Made by a program: the position numbers and the translations under genes. Below the pieces are notes generated by a model. The model ran no database searches. It was not told the origin of the DNA and worked only from the letters and a program-made list of their open reading frames with translations. A DNA stretch of 64,000 bases from Sphaerisporangium flaviroseum (GTDB lineage Bacteria > Actinomycetota > Actinomycetes > Streptosporangiales > Streptosporangiaceae), in the NCBI RefSeq assembly GCF_039537005.1, contig NZ_BAAAZR010000036.1:60473-124472 (forward strand), written 5' to 3'. Of the stretch, positions 47,488 through 55,835 are shown piece after piece. How positions within the stretch are numbered: the stretch's first letter is position 1; each line of letters starts with the position of its first letter.

Positions 47488-47493
47488 TACGAT
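47488..47493 (+). promoter_or_regulatory. -10 box for leaderless phosphoesterase gene
   Basis: TACGAT (TANNNT) ends 6 bases before the GTG at 47500, with no Shine-Dalgarno. The -35 position holds TTCCCC or a similar weak match. Confidence 0.5.
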
Positions 47494-47499
47494 CGCCAT

Positions 47500-48357
47500 G
47501 TGACGATCGGTGGCGGGGCCAGCGGCAGGCTCATGGCGATCAGCGACCTCCACGTCGCCTACCCCGACAACCGCCAGATCGTCGAGAAGCTCCGGCCCGA
47601 GTCCGACGGCGACTGGCTGCTGATCGCGGGTGACGTCGGAGAGTTCGCCGCCGATATCGAGTGGGCGCTGACCCTGCTCAAGGAGCGGTTCGCCACGGTC
47701 GTGTGGACGCCGGGCAACCACGAGCTGTGGACTCCGAAAGACGATCCCCTGCAACTGCGCGGTGAAGAGCGTTACCGCCACCTGGTCGAGATGTGCCGGC
47801 GCATCGGCGTGCTCACCCCGGAGGATCCCTACGCCGTATGGACGGGGCACGGAGGGCCGGTCACCATCGCGCCCCTTTTCGTCCTGTACGACTACAGCTT
47901 CCGGCCGCCGAACACGACCAAGGAAGAGGCGCTCGCGTGGGCGTACGAAGCCGGCGTCGTGTGCACCGACGAGTTCATGCTCCATCCCGATCCCTATCCC
48001 AGTCGTGACGCCTGGTGCCGGGCACGGCTGCGCGAGACCGAACGGCACCTCCAGACCCGTGATCCCGCCATCCCGACCGTCCTGGTCAACCACTTCCCGT
48101 TGGTGCGCCAGCCCACCGACATCCTGCGTCACCCGCAGTTCGCGCAGTGGTGCGGCACGGTCGAGACGGCCGACTGGCACCTGCGCTACAACGCGGCGAC
48201 GGTGGTGTACGGCCACCTGCACATCCCCCGCACCACCTGGTACGACGGCATCCGCTTCGAAGAGGTGTCCCTGGGCTACCCGCGCGAGCGCCGTGCGTAC
48301 GGGCTCGACGGCACGCAGGCGATCAGGCGCGTCTTCCCGGACGAGCCCCCCTCGTGA
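47500..48357 (+). CDS. Metallophosphoesterase, PptH-like
   Basis: This 285-residue calcineurin-like phosphoesterase has ISDLHVAYPDNRQIVEKL, IAGDVGEF, TPGNHELW, VNHFPLVR and YGHLHIPRTTW. The next gene, overlapping by GTGA, is a Sfp/PptT-type phosphopantetheinyl transferase. In Mycobacterium tuberculosis, Rv2795c (PptH) and Rv2794c (PptT) form exactly this pair, and PptH removes the 4'-phosphopantetheine that PptT adds to carrier proteins. Similar length and order make it a likely PptH homologue. Start GTG, probably leaderless. Confidence 0.88.
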   Translation: MTIGGGASGRLMAISDLHVAYPDNRQIVEKLRPESDGDWLLIAGDVGEFAADIEWALTLLKERFATVVWTPGNHELWTPKDDPLQLRGEERYRHLVEMCRRIGVLTPEDPYAVWTGHGGPVTIAPLFVLYDYSFRPPNTTKEEALAWAYEAGVVCTDEFMLHPDPYPSRDAWCRARLRETERHLQTRDPAIPTVLVNHFPLVRQPTDILRHPQFAQWCGTVETADWHLRYNAATVVYGHLHIPRTTWYDGIRFEEVSLGYPRERRAYGLDGTQAIRRVFPDEPPS

Positions 48358-49109
48358 TCGAGCGCATCCTCCCGTCGTGCGTGGTCTCGGCCGACCGTTT
48401 CGATGACCCGCCGGACGCCATGCTGTTCCCGGAGGAGGAGAAGATCGTCGCCCAGGCGGTCGAGAAGCGGCGCAAGGAGTTCGCCACCGCGCGGCTGTGC
48501 GCCCGGCGTGCCATGAGCCAGTTGGGCCTGCCTCCCGCGCCGGTGCTCCCCGGCGTGCGCGGAGAGCCCCGATGGCCGAGCGGCGTCGTCGGCAGCATCA
48601 CCCACTGCAAGGGCTACCGCGGCGCCGTGCTGGGCAGGTCGTCGCACGTCACCACGGTCGGCATCGACGCCGAGCCGAACGACGTCCTGAGCCCGGGCAT
48701 CCTCGAGGTGATCTCCTTGTCCCGGGAGCGTGATCATCTCCGCGCGCTCGCACGCCGGAACGGGACCGTGTGCTGGGAACGGCTGCTCTTCAGCGCCAAG
48801 GAGTCGGTCTACAAGGCGTGGTTCCCGCTGGCCGAGCGATGGCTCGACTTCGAGGACGCCGACGTGACGATCGACTACGAGCGTGGCACCTTCTCGGCGC
48901 GGCTCCTCGTGTCCGGCCCTCAGGTGAACGGCTCGGAGGTGAAGGGGTTCACGGGGCGCTGGCTGGTCAGGGACGGCCTGATCCTCACCGCCATCGTCGT
49001 CCCCTCACCGGCCACCTTGGCCCGCGCCCGCGCGTCCGCGGCCCGCGGCGTCTCGGGAATGCCCCGGCCGATCCCGGGTGACGACCAGGACTCGTCGTTC
49101 CCCCGGTGA
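48354..49109 (+). CDS. 4'-phosphopantetheinyl transferase (PptT/Sfp-type)
   Basis: This 251-residue enzyme has the transferase motifs GEPRWPSGVVGSITHCKGYR, VGIDAEPND (metal-binding Asp and Glu) and LLFSAKESVYKAWFPLAERW (KEsxyKaw). It adds 4'-phosphopantetheine from CoA to a serine of ACP/PCP domains. The T-domain serines of the NRPS from 56 kb are potential substrates, so this may be the activating enzyme for it. The GTG start overlaps the phosphoesterase stop. EntD/PptT-type pattern; no close Sfp-like N-terminal extension. Confidence 0.95.
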   Translation: MIERILPSCVVSADRFDDPPDAMLFPEEEKIVAQAVEKRRKEFATARLCARRAMSQLGLPPAPVLPGVRGEPRWPSGVVGSITHCKGYRGAVLGRSSHVTTVGIDAEPNDVLSPGILEVISLSRERDHLRALARRNGTVCWERLLFSAKESVYKAWFPLAERWLDFEDADVTIDYERGTFSARLLVSGPQVNGSEVKGFTGRWLVRDGLILTAIVVPSPATLARARASAARGVSGMPRPIPGDDQDSSFPR

Positions 49110-49151
49110 GCCCGCTTCCTACCAAGGCAGCGTAACTTCCCATTTATGGGC

Positions 49152-49177
49152 GTTCGTCGGTATTTACGCTCGGGTAA
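49152..49177 (+). promoter_or_regulatory. SigB/SigF-like promoter for the ABM gene
   Basis: GTTCGT (49152-49157), a 14-base spacer and GGGTAA (49172-49177) match the stress-type pattern loosely (final A in place of T or G). About 50 bases before the ATG. Confidence 0.35.
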
Positions 49178-49227
49178 GGATCAAAGATGGCCTCCAGATC
49201 CCGGATGAGCGGAAGGGAGGATCACCG

Positions 49228-49530
49228 ATGGTAACCGTTGGCGTTCTGGTACGCCTCCATGCCCGCCCAGGCAAGGAGCGGGAGATAGAGAACTTCCTCC
49301 TGGACGGGCTGGGCCTGATAGAGGACGAGTCGGACACGGCCACGTGGTTCGCACTGCGGATCAACTGCGCGACCTACGGCATCTTCGACGCGTTCACCGA
49401 GGACACCGGGCGGCGGGCCCACCTGTCCGGCAAGGTGGCGACGGCCCTGAGGGAGAGAGCCGACGAGCTCTTCACCCGGCCGCCGACCGTCGAGCGAGTC
49501 GACGTCCTCGCCGCCAAGATCCCCACCTGA
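49228..49530 (+). CDS. Antibiotic biosynthesis monooxygenase (ABM) domain protein
   Basis: This 100-residue dimeric alpha/beta-barrel protein has VTVGVLVRLHARPGKEREIENFL and WFALRINCATYGIFDAFTED, the ABM superfamily pattern. Family members include quinone-forming monooxygenases but also many stress proteins of unknown activity. A strong GGAAGGGAGG lies before the ATG. Single gene. It is 6.8 kb from the NRPS, so a link to that cluster is not implied. Confidence 0.85.
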   Translation: MVTVGVLVRLHARPGKEREIENFLLDGLGLIEDESDTATWFALRINCATYGIFDAFTEDTGRRAHLSGKVATALRERADELFTRPPTVERVDVLAAKIPT

Positions 49531-49602
49531 CCAGAGCGGGCGCGCCGCGGGCCCTCGACCCAGGGCGCGGCGGCGACCCGCTCGGAGGGCCACGGTGCGG
49601 TG

Positions 49603-50652
49603 TCAGGCGCCCGAGCCGGTCGGGGCGGGCTGGATGCGCTCGGACAGCCAGGCGAGGGAGAGCGGGTAGCGATAGTCGATGGCGCCGTGCCCGGCCTCGA
49701 ACAGCTCGAACCGCACGACGTCGTCCCGCACTCCGTGGTCGAGGAGCGCCCCGTGGAAGGCCTGGGCGCCGAGGTCGAGGTAGAACTCGTCCCGCCTGCC
49801 CGCGTCGATCCAGATGGCGCGCATCGACCGCATCGCCTCGGCATGCCCCGGCACCATGCGGACAGGGTCCCAGTCGAGCCAGCGCTGCCACACCTGGTCC
49901 CTGAGCACTCCGGTGTGGGGATCGAACGGTAGCTCCGGAGTGCCGTCCGGCTGGGCGGAGAAGGCCGCGGAGCAGCCGAGAACGGACAGCAGCACGGCGT
50001 CCGCCTCCTCGGTGAAGGCGGTGCGGGCCTGGAACTCCTTCCACCACCGGTGGATGTCTCCGTCGAACGAGCGGAGATGGCGGACGGCATGGGCGAACTC
50101 GGGCAGGTAGCAGTATTCGTAGAGGGTGTCACCGGCGTGGGTGGCGAACGCGCCGAACAGGTCGGGACGGAGCATCGGGGTGATCATCGCGCCGAATCCA
50201 CCGCTGGACTTGCCCGTGATCGCGCGGTGGTCGCGATCGGCGAGGGTGCGATAGCGGTCGTCGACCCACGGCACGATCTCGTCACAGAGGTAGGAGTGGT
50301 AGTCACCGGTGCCGGGCGAGTCGACGAACTGGCTGCCGCCGTAGGCCGTCCACGCGTCGACGTAGACGACGATCGCCGGCGGCGCCTCCTCGCGGGCGAA
50401 GACCTGGTCGGCGGTCTCGGGGAACGGCTGGCGGTAGGGCGTGCGGTTCCGCCACATGGCCACATGACCGGTGTAACCCTGGATGACGTAGATGGACGGG
50501 TAACGCCGGTCGGGGTGGTCGTCGTATCCGGGGGGCACGTACACCCACAGGGGTCGCCGGTGCGGGTCCCCCAATGGGTTCGCGCGCAGCAACTCGCTCT
50601 CGAAGACGTGCTCGTCGATTCGTCCGGACAGGTCAGCCTGCCAAGGCAGCAT
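49603..50652 (-). CDS. Esterase-like alpha/beta hydrolase
   Basis: This 349-residue protein is a Fes/EsD-like esterase-fold enzyme: LWVYVPPGYDDHPDRRYPSI, YVIQGYTGHVAMWRNR, the nucleophile elbow GKSSGGFGAM, DAGRRDEFYLDLGAQAF with candidate acid, and HGAIDYRYPLSL with the catalytic His. No signal peptide, so it acts in the cytosol. The ATG at 50652 has GGAGGAG upstream; a longer frame to 50796 lacks support. Role unknown. Confidence 0.85.
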   Translation of the reverse strand: MLPWQADLSGRIDEHVFESELLRANPLGDPHRRPLWVYVPPGYDDHPDRRYPSIYVIQGYTGHVAMWRNRTPYRQPFPETADQVFAREEAPPAIVVYVDAWTAYGGSQFVDSPGTGDYHSYLCDEIVPWVDDRYRTLADRDHRAITGKSSGGFGAMITPMLRPDLFGAFATHAGDTLYEYCYLPEFAHAVRHLRSFDGDIHRWWKEFQARTAFTEEADAVLLSVLGCSAAFSAQPDGTPELPFDPHTGVLRDQVWQRWLDWDPVRMVPGHAEAMRSMRAIWIDAGRRDEFYLDLGAQAFHGALLDHGVRDDVVRFELFEAGHGAIDYRYPLSLAWLSERIQPAPTGSGA

Positions 50653-50866
50653 CGGTACTCCTCCTTCGGCCTCCACATCCGTATCACGATCCCCGGCGTT
50701 CCGCCTCCCCGGCCGGGCGTCGAGCGCACCTGTCAGCGGAGCAGGATACGGGCCCATCGGCGGCGGGCCACGAGCAGACCGAGCATGCCCATGCAAAGGT
50801 CACCCAGGTTCCGGGGAGGCCGAACCCCCGGCCGGATGACCGGCCGGAGCTCTCCGCGAAGGTGCG

Positions 50867-51045
50867 CTAGTCGGCGGTGAGCGCGTCGAGCAGGTCACCG
50901 ACCGGGGCGTCGGGCAGCGAGCGGGCCACATCGGCCAGCGCCACCATCCCGACGAGCTTGTGCCCGTCGATGACCGGGAGCCGGCGGATCTTGTGCGAGG
51001 CCATGGTCCGCAGGATCTCCGTGGCGTCGTCGACGGACTCACCGA
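50867..51045 (-). pseudogene. CBS-domain protein, C-terminal remnant
   Basis: On the minus strand the frame reads ESVDDATEILRTMASHKIRR, then LPVIDGHKLVGMVALADVARSLPDAPVGDLLDALT and a stop at 50867-50869: the last CBS motif and tail of a general-stress CBS protein. Upstream (above about 51045) homology stops, and the N-terminal CBS motif and start codon are missing. It abuts a second, oppositely oriented gene remnant that also lacks its start. Confidence 0.75.
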
Positions 51046-51073
51046 GGTCATGCCGGGCCGCCCGACCCTGCTG

Positions 51074-51766
51074 CATCACCGCCACCCCATCGACAACGTG
51101 CGCGATCCCTACGACAAGAACACCGTCGACCCGCTGTCGCGGCTGCACGCGCTGACCATCATGGCGGCCGAGCAGCAGACCATGAACTTCTACATGAACG
51201 TCGGCCCCACCTACATGGAGCCGATCGCCCGCCAGCTGTACCAGGAGATCGGACTGATCGAGGAGGAGCACGTCACCCACTACGAGTCGCTGGTCGACCC
51301 CGGGGAGACCTGGTGGGAGCAGCTGGTCACCCACGAGTACAACGAGTGCTACCTGTACCACTCGTTCATGGAGACCGAGTCCGACCCCAGGATCAAGGCG
51401 ATCTGGGAGCTGCACCTGAACATGGAGCTGGAGCACCTGCGCATCGCGGCCGACCTGTTCCGCCGGCACGACGGCCGTGACCCCGAGCAGGTCCTGGCCC
51501 CGCAGCTGCCCAAGCCGGTCACCTTCGAGCCCAACAAGGCCTACCTGCGCGAGCTGCTGGAGACGCAGATCGACTTCACCACCATCGGAACCGGGTACGT
51601 ACAGGACATGCACGAGCGGTTCGAACGCCTCCAGGAGCAGATCCACGGCGGCGAGAAGCCACCGAGCGAGATCGTCATCGACGACAACCGCAGCAAGTCC
51701 GGCCGGGAGTACCGGCTGGAGACCGAAGGCCCGCACCCCGTCCCCAAGCTTCGCGCCGCCGAGTAG
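51074..51766 (+). pseudogene. Ferritin-like-domain protein, N-terminally truncated
   Basis: From about 51080 the frame reads HPIDNVRDPYDKNTVDPLSR, then LHALTIMAAEQQTMNFYMNV and a helical protein of about 225 residues with E/H pairs (EIGLIEEEHVTHYESL, YLYHSFMETESDP, NMELEHLRIAADLF) typical of a ferritin-like di-iron fold, ending PVPKLRAAE. No start codon with a ribosome binding site precedes it, and upstream DNA belongs to the opposing CBS remnant. It may be a fully functional core if some start is used, but its 5' end and promoter are lost. Confidence 0.7.
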
Positions 51767-51790
51767 GCACAGCACCACACGACGCCACAG

Positions 51791-51821
51791 GTGGTACGGC
51801 CCGCCACGCGAGCCGTACCAC
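51791..51821. terminator. Hairpin terminator
   Basis: A perfect 10-bp stem (GTGGTACGGC) with an 11-base loop lies 24 bases after the ferritin-like remnant. Confidence 0.7.
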
Positions 51822-51837
51822 CGAGGCCGAGATCGAT

Positions 51838-51957
51838 TCAGGGAACCAGCGGCCTGCGCCCCACCGCGTCACGGGGGGACGCGGGCCGTTCCTTCGGCCG
51901 CGGCCGGTTCAGCGCCATGACCAAAGTGGTGCCGTAGACCACGTGCCCCGCGGCCAT
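51838..51957 (-). pseudogene. Possible C-terminal fragment of a membrane protein
   Basis: On the minus strand a short frame reads AAGHVVYGTTLVMALNRPRP, then KERPASPRDAVGRRPLVP, stop. The G-H-V-V-Y-G hydrophobic end resembles the last membrane helix of small actinobacterial membrane proteins (DUF6789-like). No upstream part is present. The identification is weak. The 51767-52065 interval holds nothing else I can support. Confidence 0.3.
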
Positions 51958-52065
51958 CACCGCCGGGCGCGGCCGGGTTCCGGCCCCGCCTTGTCGCCGG
52001 TGGCCATGACCGCGCTCATGTCCACCGTCGCGAGAAGCGTCGTCCGCCTTCCCTGTTCCCGCACG

Positions 52066-53247
52066 TCATGGGTTGAGCAGAATCTTGATGGCGCCGTCGC
52101 GCTTCTTCTGGAAGATCTCGTACGCGTGTGGCGCCTGGTCCAGCGGCAGGCGGTGGGTGGCCAGGTCCATCACGCCGAGCGGGTCGGTGTCGTCGCTCAC
52201 GAGTGGCATCAGATCGTCGATCCAGCGCTTGACGTGGGCCTGACCCATGCGCAGGGTGATGCCCTTGTCGAACATGCGCATCATGGGCAGCGGGTCGGCC
52301 ATGCCGCCGTAGACGCCCGTGATCGAGATCGTGCCCCCGCGGCGGACGGTGTCGATGGCCTGGTTGAGCGCGGCCAGCCGGTCCACGCCCGCGTTCTTCA
52401 TGAGCGGAGCCGCCAGCATGTCGGGGAGCAGCCCGGTGGCGGTGTGGGCGAGCTTGGCCATCGGTGAGCCGTGGGCTTCCATGCCGACGGCGTCGATGAC
52501 CGAGTCGGTCCCGCGCCCGCCGGTCAGCTCGCGGACGGCCTCCGGCACGTCCCCGGCCTCGCGGGCGTCGATGACCTCGATGCCGTGGCGGCGGGCCATG
52601 GCGAGGCGTTCGGCCACCCCGTCCACCGCGATCACCCGGTGGCCCAGGTGCTTGGCCACGCGGGCCGACATCTGGCCGATCGGGCCGAGGCCGAAGACCG
52701 TGACGCTCCCGCCCTCGGGGAGGTCGGCGTAGGCGACGGCCTGCCAGGCCGTCGGCAGCACGTCGGACAGGTAGACGAACCGCTCGTCCGGCGGGCCCTG
52801 CGGCACCTTGATCGGCCCGAAGTGCGCCTGCGGAACGCGCAGGTACTCGGCCTGGCCGCCCGGGACCTCGCCGTAGAGCTTGGTGTAGCCGAACAGCGCG
52901 GCGCCGGTGCCCTGCTCACGGACCTGGGTGGTCTCGCACTGGGCGTACAGCTTCAGGTCGCACATGTGGCAGTGGCCACAGGTGATGTTGAACGGGATGA
53001 CGACCCGGTCGCCGGGGACGATGTGGGTGACCTCGGCGCCGACCTCCTGCACGATGCCCATGGGCTCGTGGCCGAGGACGTCGCCCTCGCCCATGAAGGG
53101 CCCCATGACCTCGTACAGGTGCAGGTCGGAGCCGCATATGCCGGTCGAGGTGATCTTGACGATCGCGTCCGTCGGTTCCTTGATCGCCGGGTCGGGGACC
53201 TCCTCGACCCGTACGTCGCGCTTACCGTGCCAGGTGACGGCCTTCAT
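52066..53247 (-). CDS. Zinc-dependent alcohol dehydrogenase
   Basis: This 393-residue MDR enzyme has the catalytic zinc site TGICGSDLHLYE and GHEPMGIV, the structural zinc quartet CGHCHMCDLKLYAQC, and the NAD site VFGLGPIGQMSARVAKHLG. The pattern fits the glutathione-independent formaldehyde/threonine-like dehydrogenase subgroup (long version). It interconverts an alcohol or aldehyde with NAD(P). GGAAGG lies before the ATG. The upstream minus-strand motif GTATAT-N13-GGGTAG suggests stress-sigma control. Confidence 0.93.
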   Translation of the reverse strand: MKAVTWHGKRDVRVEEVPDPAIKEPTDAIVKITSTGICGSDLHLYEVMGPFMGEGDVLGHEPMGIVQEVGAEVTHIVPGDRVVIPFNITCGHCHMCDLKLYAQCETTQVREQGTGAALFGYTKLYGEVPGGQAEYLRVPQAHFGPIKVPQGPPDERFVYLSDVLPTAWQAVAYADLPEGGSVTVFGLGPIGQMSARVAKHLGHRVIAVDGVAERLAMARRHGIEVIDAREAGDVPEAVRELTGGRGTDSVIDAVGMEAHGSPMAKLAHTATGLLPDMLAAPLMKNAGVDRLAALNQAIDTVRRGGTISITGVYGGMADPLPMMRMFDKGITLRMGQAHVKRWIDDLMPLVSDDTDPLGVMDLATHRLPLDQAPHAYEIFQKKRDGAIKILLNP

Positions 53248-53368
53248 GACTACCTTCCAGGTGGGTGGCGGCTTCAGCCGGGACGCCCGCTCACCACCGC
53301 CCGGTGATGAGGCTCAGGCGCGCCCTGACGGCTCGTGCGAGCCGGAGATGTCGGTTCGTACGCCACCG

Positions 53369-53393
53369 CTACCCCTCTCAACCTGGCATATAC
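53369..53393 (-). promoter_or_regulatory. SigB/SigF-like promoter for the alcohol dehydrogenase
   Basis: On the minus strand GTATAT (53388-53393), a 13-base spacer and GGGTAG (53369-53374) lie about 122 bases before the ATG at 53247. Confidence 0.4.
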
Positions 53394-53471
53394 CGATCCC
53401 CGCAACGGCTTACGAAAACCTCCTCCCCGAAGTGATACGCCAGGGGTGACCCATACGAATCACAGTTTGGT

Positions 53472-53500
53472 TTGACATCACGGTGAAGTCTGGACAGATT
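53472..53500 (+). promoter_or_regulatory. Sigma70-type promoter for the SARP gene
   Basis: TTGACA (53472-53477), a 17-base spacer and CAGATT (53495-53500) form a good vegetative promoter about 80 bases before the ATG at 53581. Confidence 0.6.
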
Positions 53501-53580
53501 CGGATGAAACAGCCAAATGCAGTGGGTCGTGTTGTAGGGGAATAGGGTGGCCGAAATCGTGGTGGCTGGGCAGGACGGGA

Positions 53581-55629
53581 ATGGCCGTAATGGTCGTCCG
53601 TGATCCTTCAGAGACCGTTCTCCGCGGCTCAATCCGAGATTTGTGTCAGCCGAATAACAGAGGATTAGTGAGGGGTGCCGGCCTTAGGGAGGACCTACGC
53701 GAGGCTGCCACCAGCCCGCACACGGAGGTGATTATCCGGCTTGCGGGAAGGTTCTCTGTCGAACGCGATGGTACGCAACTCGTAGGGAGAGCGATAAGCG
53801 GTAAAGCCCGCACGTTGCTCGCGCTGCTCACCGTGGAACGCGGGCGCGTCGTACCGATCCACCGGATCGAGGAGGTCCTCTGGGAGGGGCATGCGCCGAA
53901 GCGGCCGGCGAACAACGTCGCGACCTTGGTGAGCAGGCTGCGCAGGGTTCTCGGACACCACGCCATCACGGGCGGGCGCGACGGCTACCGGCTAGGCACG
54001 GCGCCGGCGGTGCGAGTGGACGTCGACGAGGCCGCCGCGCTGGTCGCCGAGGCCGAGGGGCGCCTGGCGGCGGACGAGCCGACTGTGGCCGGAGTCGCCG
54101 CGTCCCGGGCGCTCGAGTTTCTCAACAGCGGGTCGGCGCTGGAAGGAGAGCCCCACGCGTATTGGGCGGAGGTCGCGTGGCGAGAGGTCTCCGACCTGGT
54201 TCGGCGCGCGCGCCATGCGGCGGCGGCCGCGGCGCTCCAGAGCGCGGAACCGGCGGTCGCCCGGCGGGTCGCCGAGGCGGCCGTGCTGGCCGACCGGTTC
54301 GACGAGGCGGCATACCGCCTGCTCATGAGGGCGCACGCCGCCGCAGGCGAGCCGGCTCGGGCGTTGCTGCTGTACGCACGGCTGCGTGACGCCCTCGTGA
54401 ACGAGTTGGGCACCGACCCCGCGCCTGAGACGCGCGATCTGCACCTGGCGATTCTGCGCGAGCGCCTGCCGATGTCCACGCCGGACTCGAATGCTCTCCG
54501 CGCGCCCGTACCGGCGAGCCGGTCGATGCTGGTCGGCCGCGATGCCGAGATGGCGCACGTCGCCCACGCCTGGTCGGCGGCGACGGCGGGGCGGCCTGTC
54601 GTGCTCGTGGTGACCGGGGAGTCGGGCATCGGAAAGTCCCGGCTCGCCGCCGAGGCGGCGTGGCATGTCTCCTCGACCGGAGGCACCGTCCTCCAGGCGG
54701 AATGCTACGAGGCGGAGCGCTCGTTGTTCCTCCAGCCTTTCGTCGACGCGCTGTCACCGCACGTCACCCGGCTCGCCCTGCCCGTGCTGCGGGAGGTGGC
54801 CGGCGAGCAGGCGTTCGTGATCGCCACGCTGGTGCCCGAGATGGCGCGGGCGCTGGGGTCGCCGCCGGATGAGCGCGACCCGGCGGAGTTCGGGCGAAGC
54901 CGCGTCTACCAGGCCGTCACCGCCTTCCTGCGTGGCCTCGCGGCACAGGCACCGGTCCTGTTGCTGCTCGATGACCTGCACAACGCCGGGGACGCGACGG
55001 TCGAGCTTGTGCACTACCTGGCTCGCCGGGCCGCCCCCGCGCGGCTGCTGTGCATCGCCACGATTCGCTCGGAGGCGAGCGAGGAGGTCTATCAGTCGCT
55101 CGATGGCGTGGCGCAACGGCTCGACCTGGAAGCGCTGCCGCCGGCCGCCGTGACCAAACTGGCGGCCGCCACCGGGAAGGACGAGCTGGCCGCGGAGATC
55201 TTCCAGCGGACTCGCGGGCACACGTTGTCCGTCGTCGAGACCCTACGAGGTCAGGACACCGACGATTCGGGGGTCCCCGAATCGCTGCGGCTGGCGGTTC
55301 TCCGCAGAGTGCGGCGGGTGGGCGATCAGATCGAGAGGCTGCTCCGTGCCGCGGCGGTACTCGGCTCGGCGTTCGACCCGCTGGTGCTCGCCGCGCTGGT
55401 CGATCGCACCCCGAACGAGGTCGCGTACCACTGCGAGCAGGCGCTCGCCGCTCGCCTGCTCGTGGTATCCGGCCGGCGGTACGCCTTCGCCAACGAGCTC
55501 ATACGGCAGGCACTGCATGCGACGACTCCCGAACCGACGCGGCGAATTCACCAGCGGCGCGCGTCGGAACTGCTCAGCGACCGGACGAACCGGTGTCAGC
55601 CTATACGCCGATCTTCGGATTGGACTTAA
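53581..55629 (+). CDS. SARP-family regulator with ATPase domain, lacking TPRs
   Basis: This 682-residue regulator has a variable N-terminus (about 1-48), an OmpR-type winged helix (about 50-130: RLAGRFSVERDGTQLVGRAI; ANNVATLVSRLRRVLG), a BTAD domain (about 135-285), and an AAA/NACHT-like ATPase (about 310-660) with Walker A GESGIGKSRLA (K at about 352) and Walker B LLLLDDLHNA. The AfsR-type TPR domain is absent: the gene stops soon after RQALHATTPEPTRRIHQ with no TPR homology in other frames. It is a medium-size SARP, probably the pathway activator for the NRPS. Start 53581 or 53590; ribosome binding site weak. Confidence 0.9.
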   Translation: MAVMVVRDPSETVLRGSIRDLCQPNNRGLVRGAGLREDLREAATSPHTEVIIRLAGRFSVERDGTQLVGRAISGKARTLLALLTVERGRVVPIHRIEEVLWEGHAPKRPANNVATLVSRLRRVLGHHAITGGRDGYRLGTAPAVRVDVDEAAALVAEAEGRLAADEPTVAGVAASRALEFLNSGSALEGEPHAYWAEVAWREVSDLVRRARHAAAAAALQSAEPAVARRVAEAAVLADRFDEAAYRLLMRAHAAAGEPARALLLYARLRDALVNELGTDPAPETRDLHLAILRERLPMSTPDSNALRAPVPASRSMLVGRDAEMAHVAHAWSAATAGRPVVLVVTGESGIGKSRLAAEAAWHVSSTGGTVLQAECYEAERSLFLQPFVDALSPHVTRLALPVLREVAGEQAFVIATLVPEMARALGSPPDERDPAEFGRSRVYQAVTAFLRGLAAQAPVLLLLDDLHNAGDATVELVHYLARRAAPARLLCIATIRSEASEEVYQSLDGVAQRLDLEALPPAAVTKLAAATGKDELAAEIFQRTRGHTLSVVETLRGQDTDDSGVPESLRLAVLRRVRRVGDQIERLLRAAAVLGSAFDPLVLAALVDRTPNEVAYHCEQALAARLLVVSGRRYAFANELIRQALHATTPEPTRRIHQRRASELLSDRTNRCQPIRRSSDWT

Positions 55630-55687
55630 GGGCTCATGACAGCGCTCGCCTGAAAGAAAAGCGCAGAGGGAGTTTGCCAAAAGGCGT

Positions 55688-55719
55688 TGCAGGAGCGTTG
55701 CAACGCGACCGCCTATTGA
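55688..55719 (+). promoter_or_regulatory. SARP-type promoter site 1
   Basis: TGCAGGA (55688-55694), 4 bases, TGCAACG (55699-55705), then exactly 8 bases to TATTGA (55714-55719). Two TGCA-type heptamers 11 bp apart with the downstream one 8 bp from the -10 is the geometry of SARP-activated promoters. Faces the NRPS. Confidence 0.6.
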
Positions 55720-55835
55720 TCGCCGGCCACCGCGCTTTATCGATCAGCGTCATGACCGGTCTGATCGTGCCTTTACCCGTGAAACAACGGGCGGACCGCT
55801 CGGGCACGCCGGGACCACCGTGCTTCGTCAAGCGA

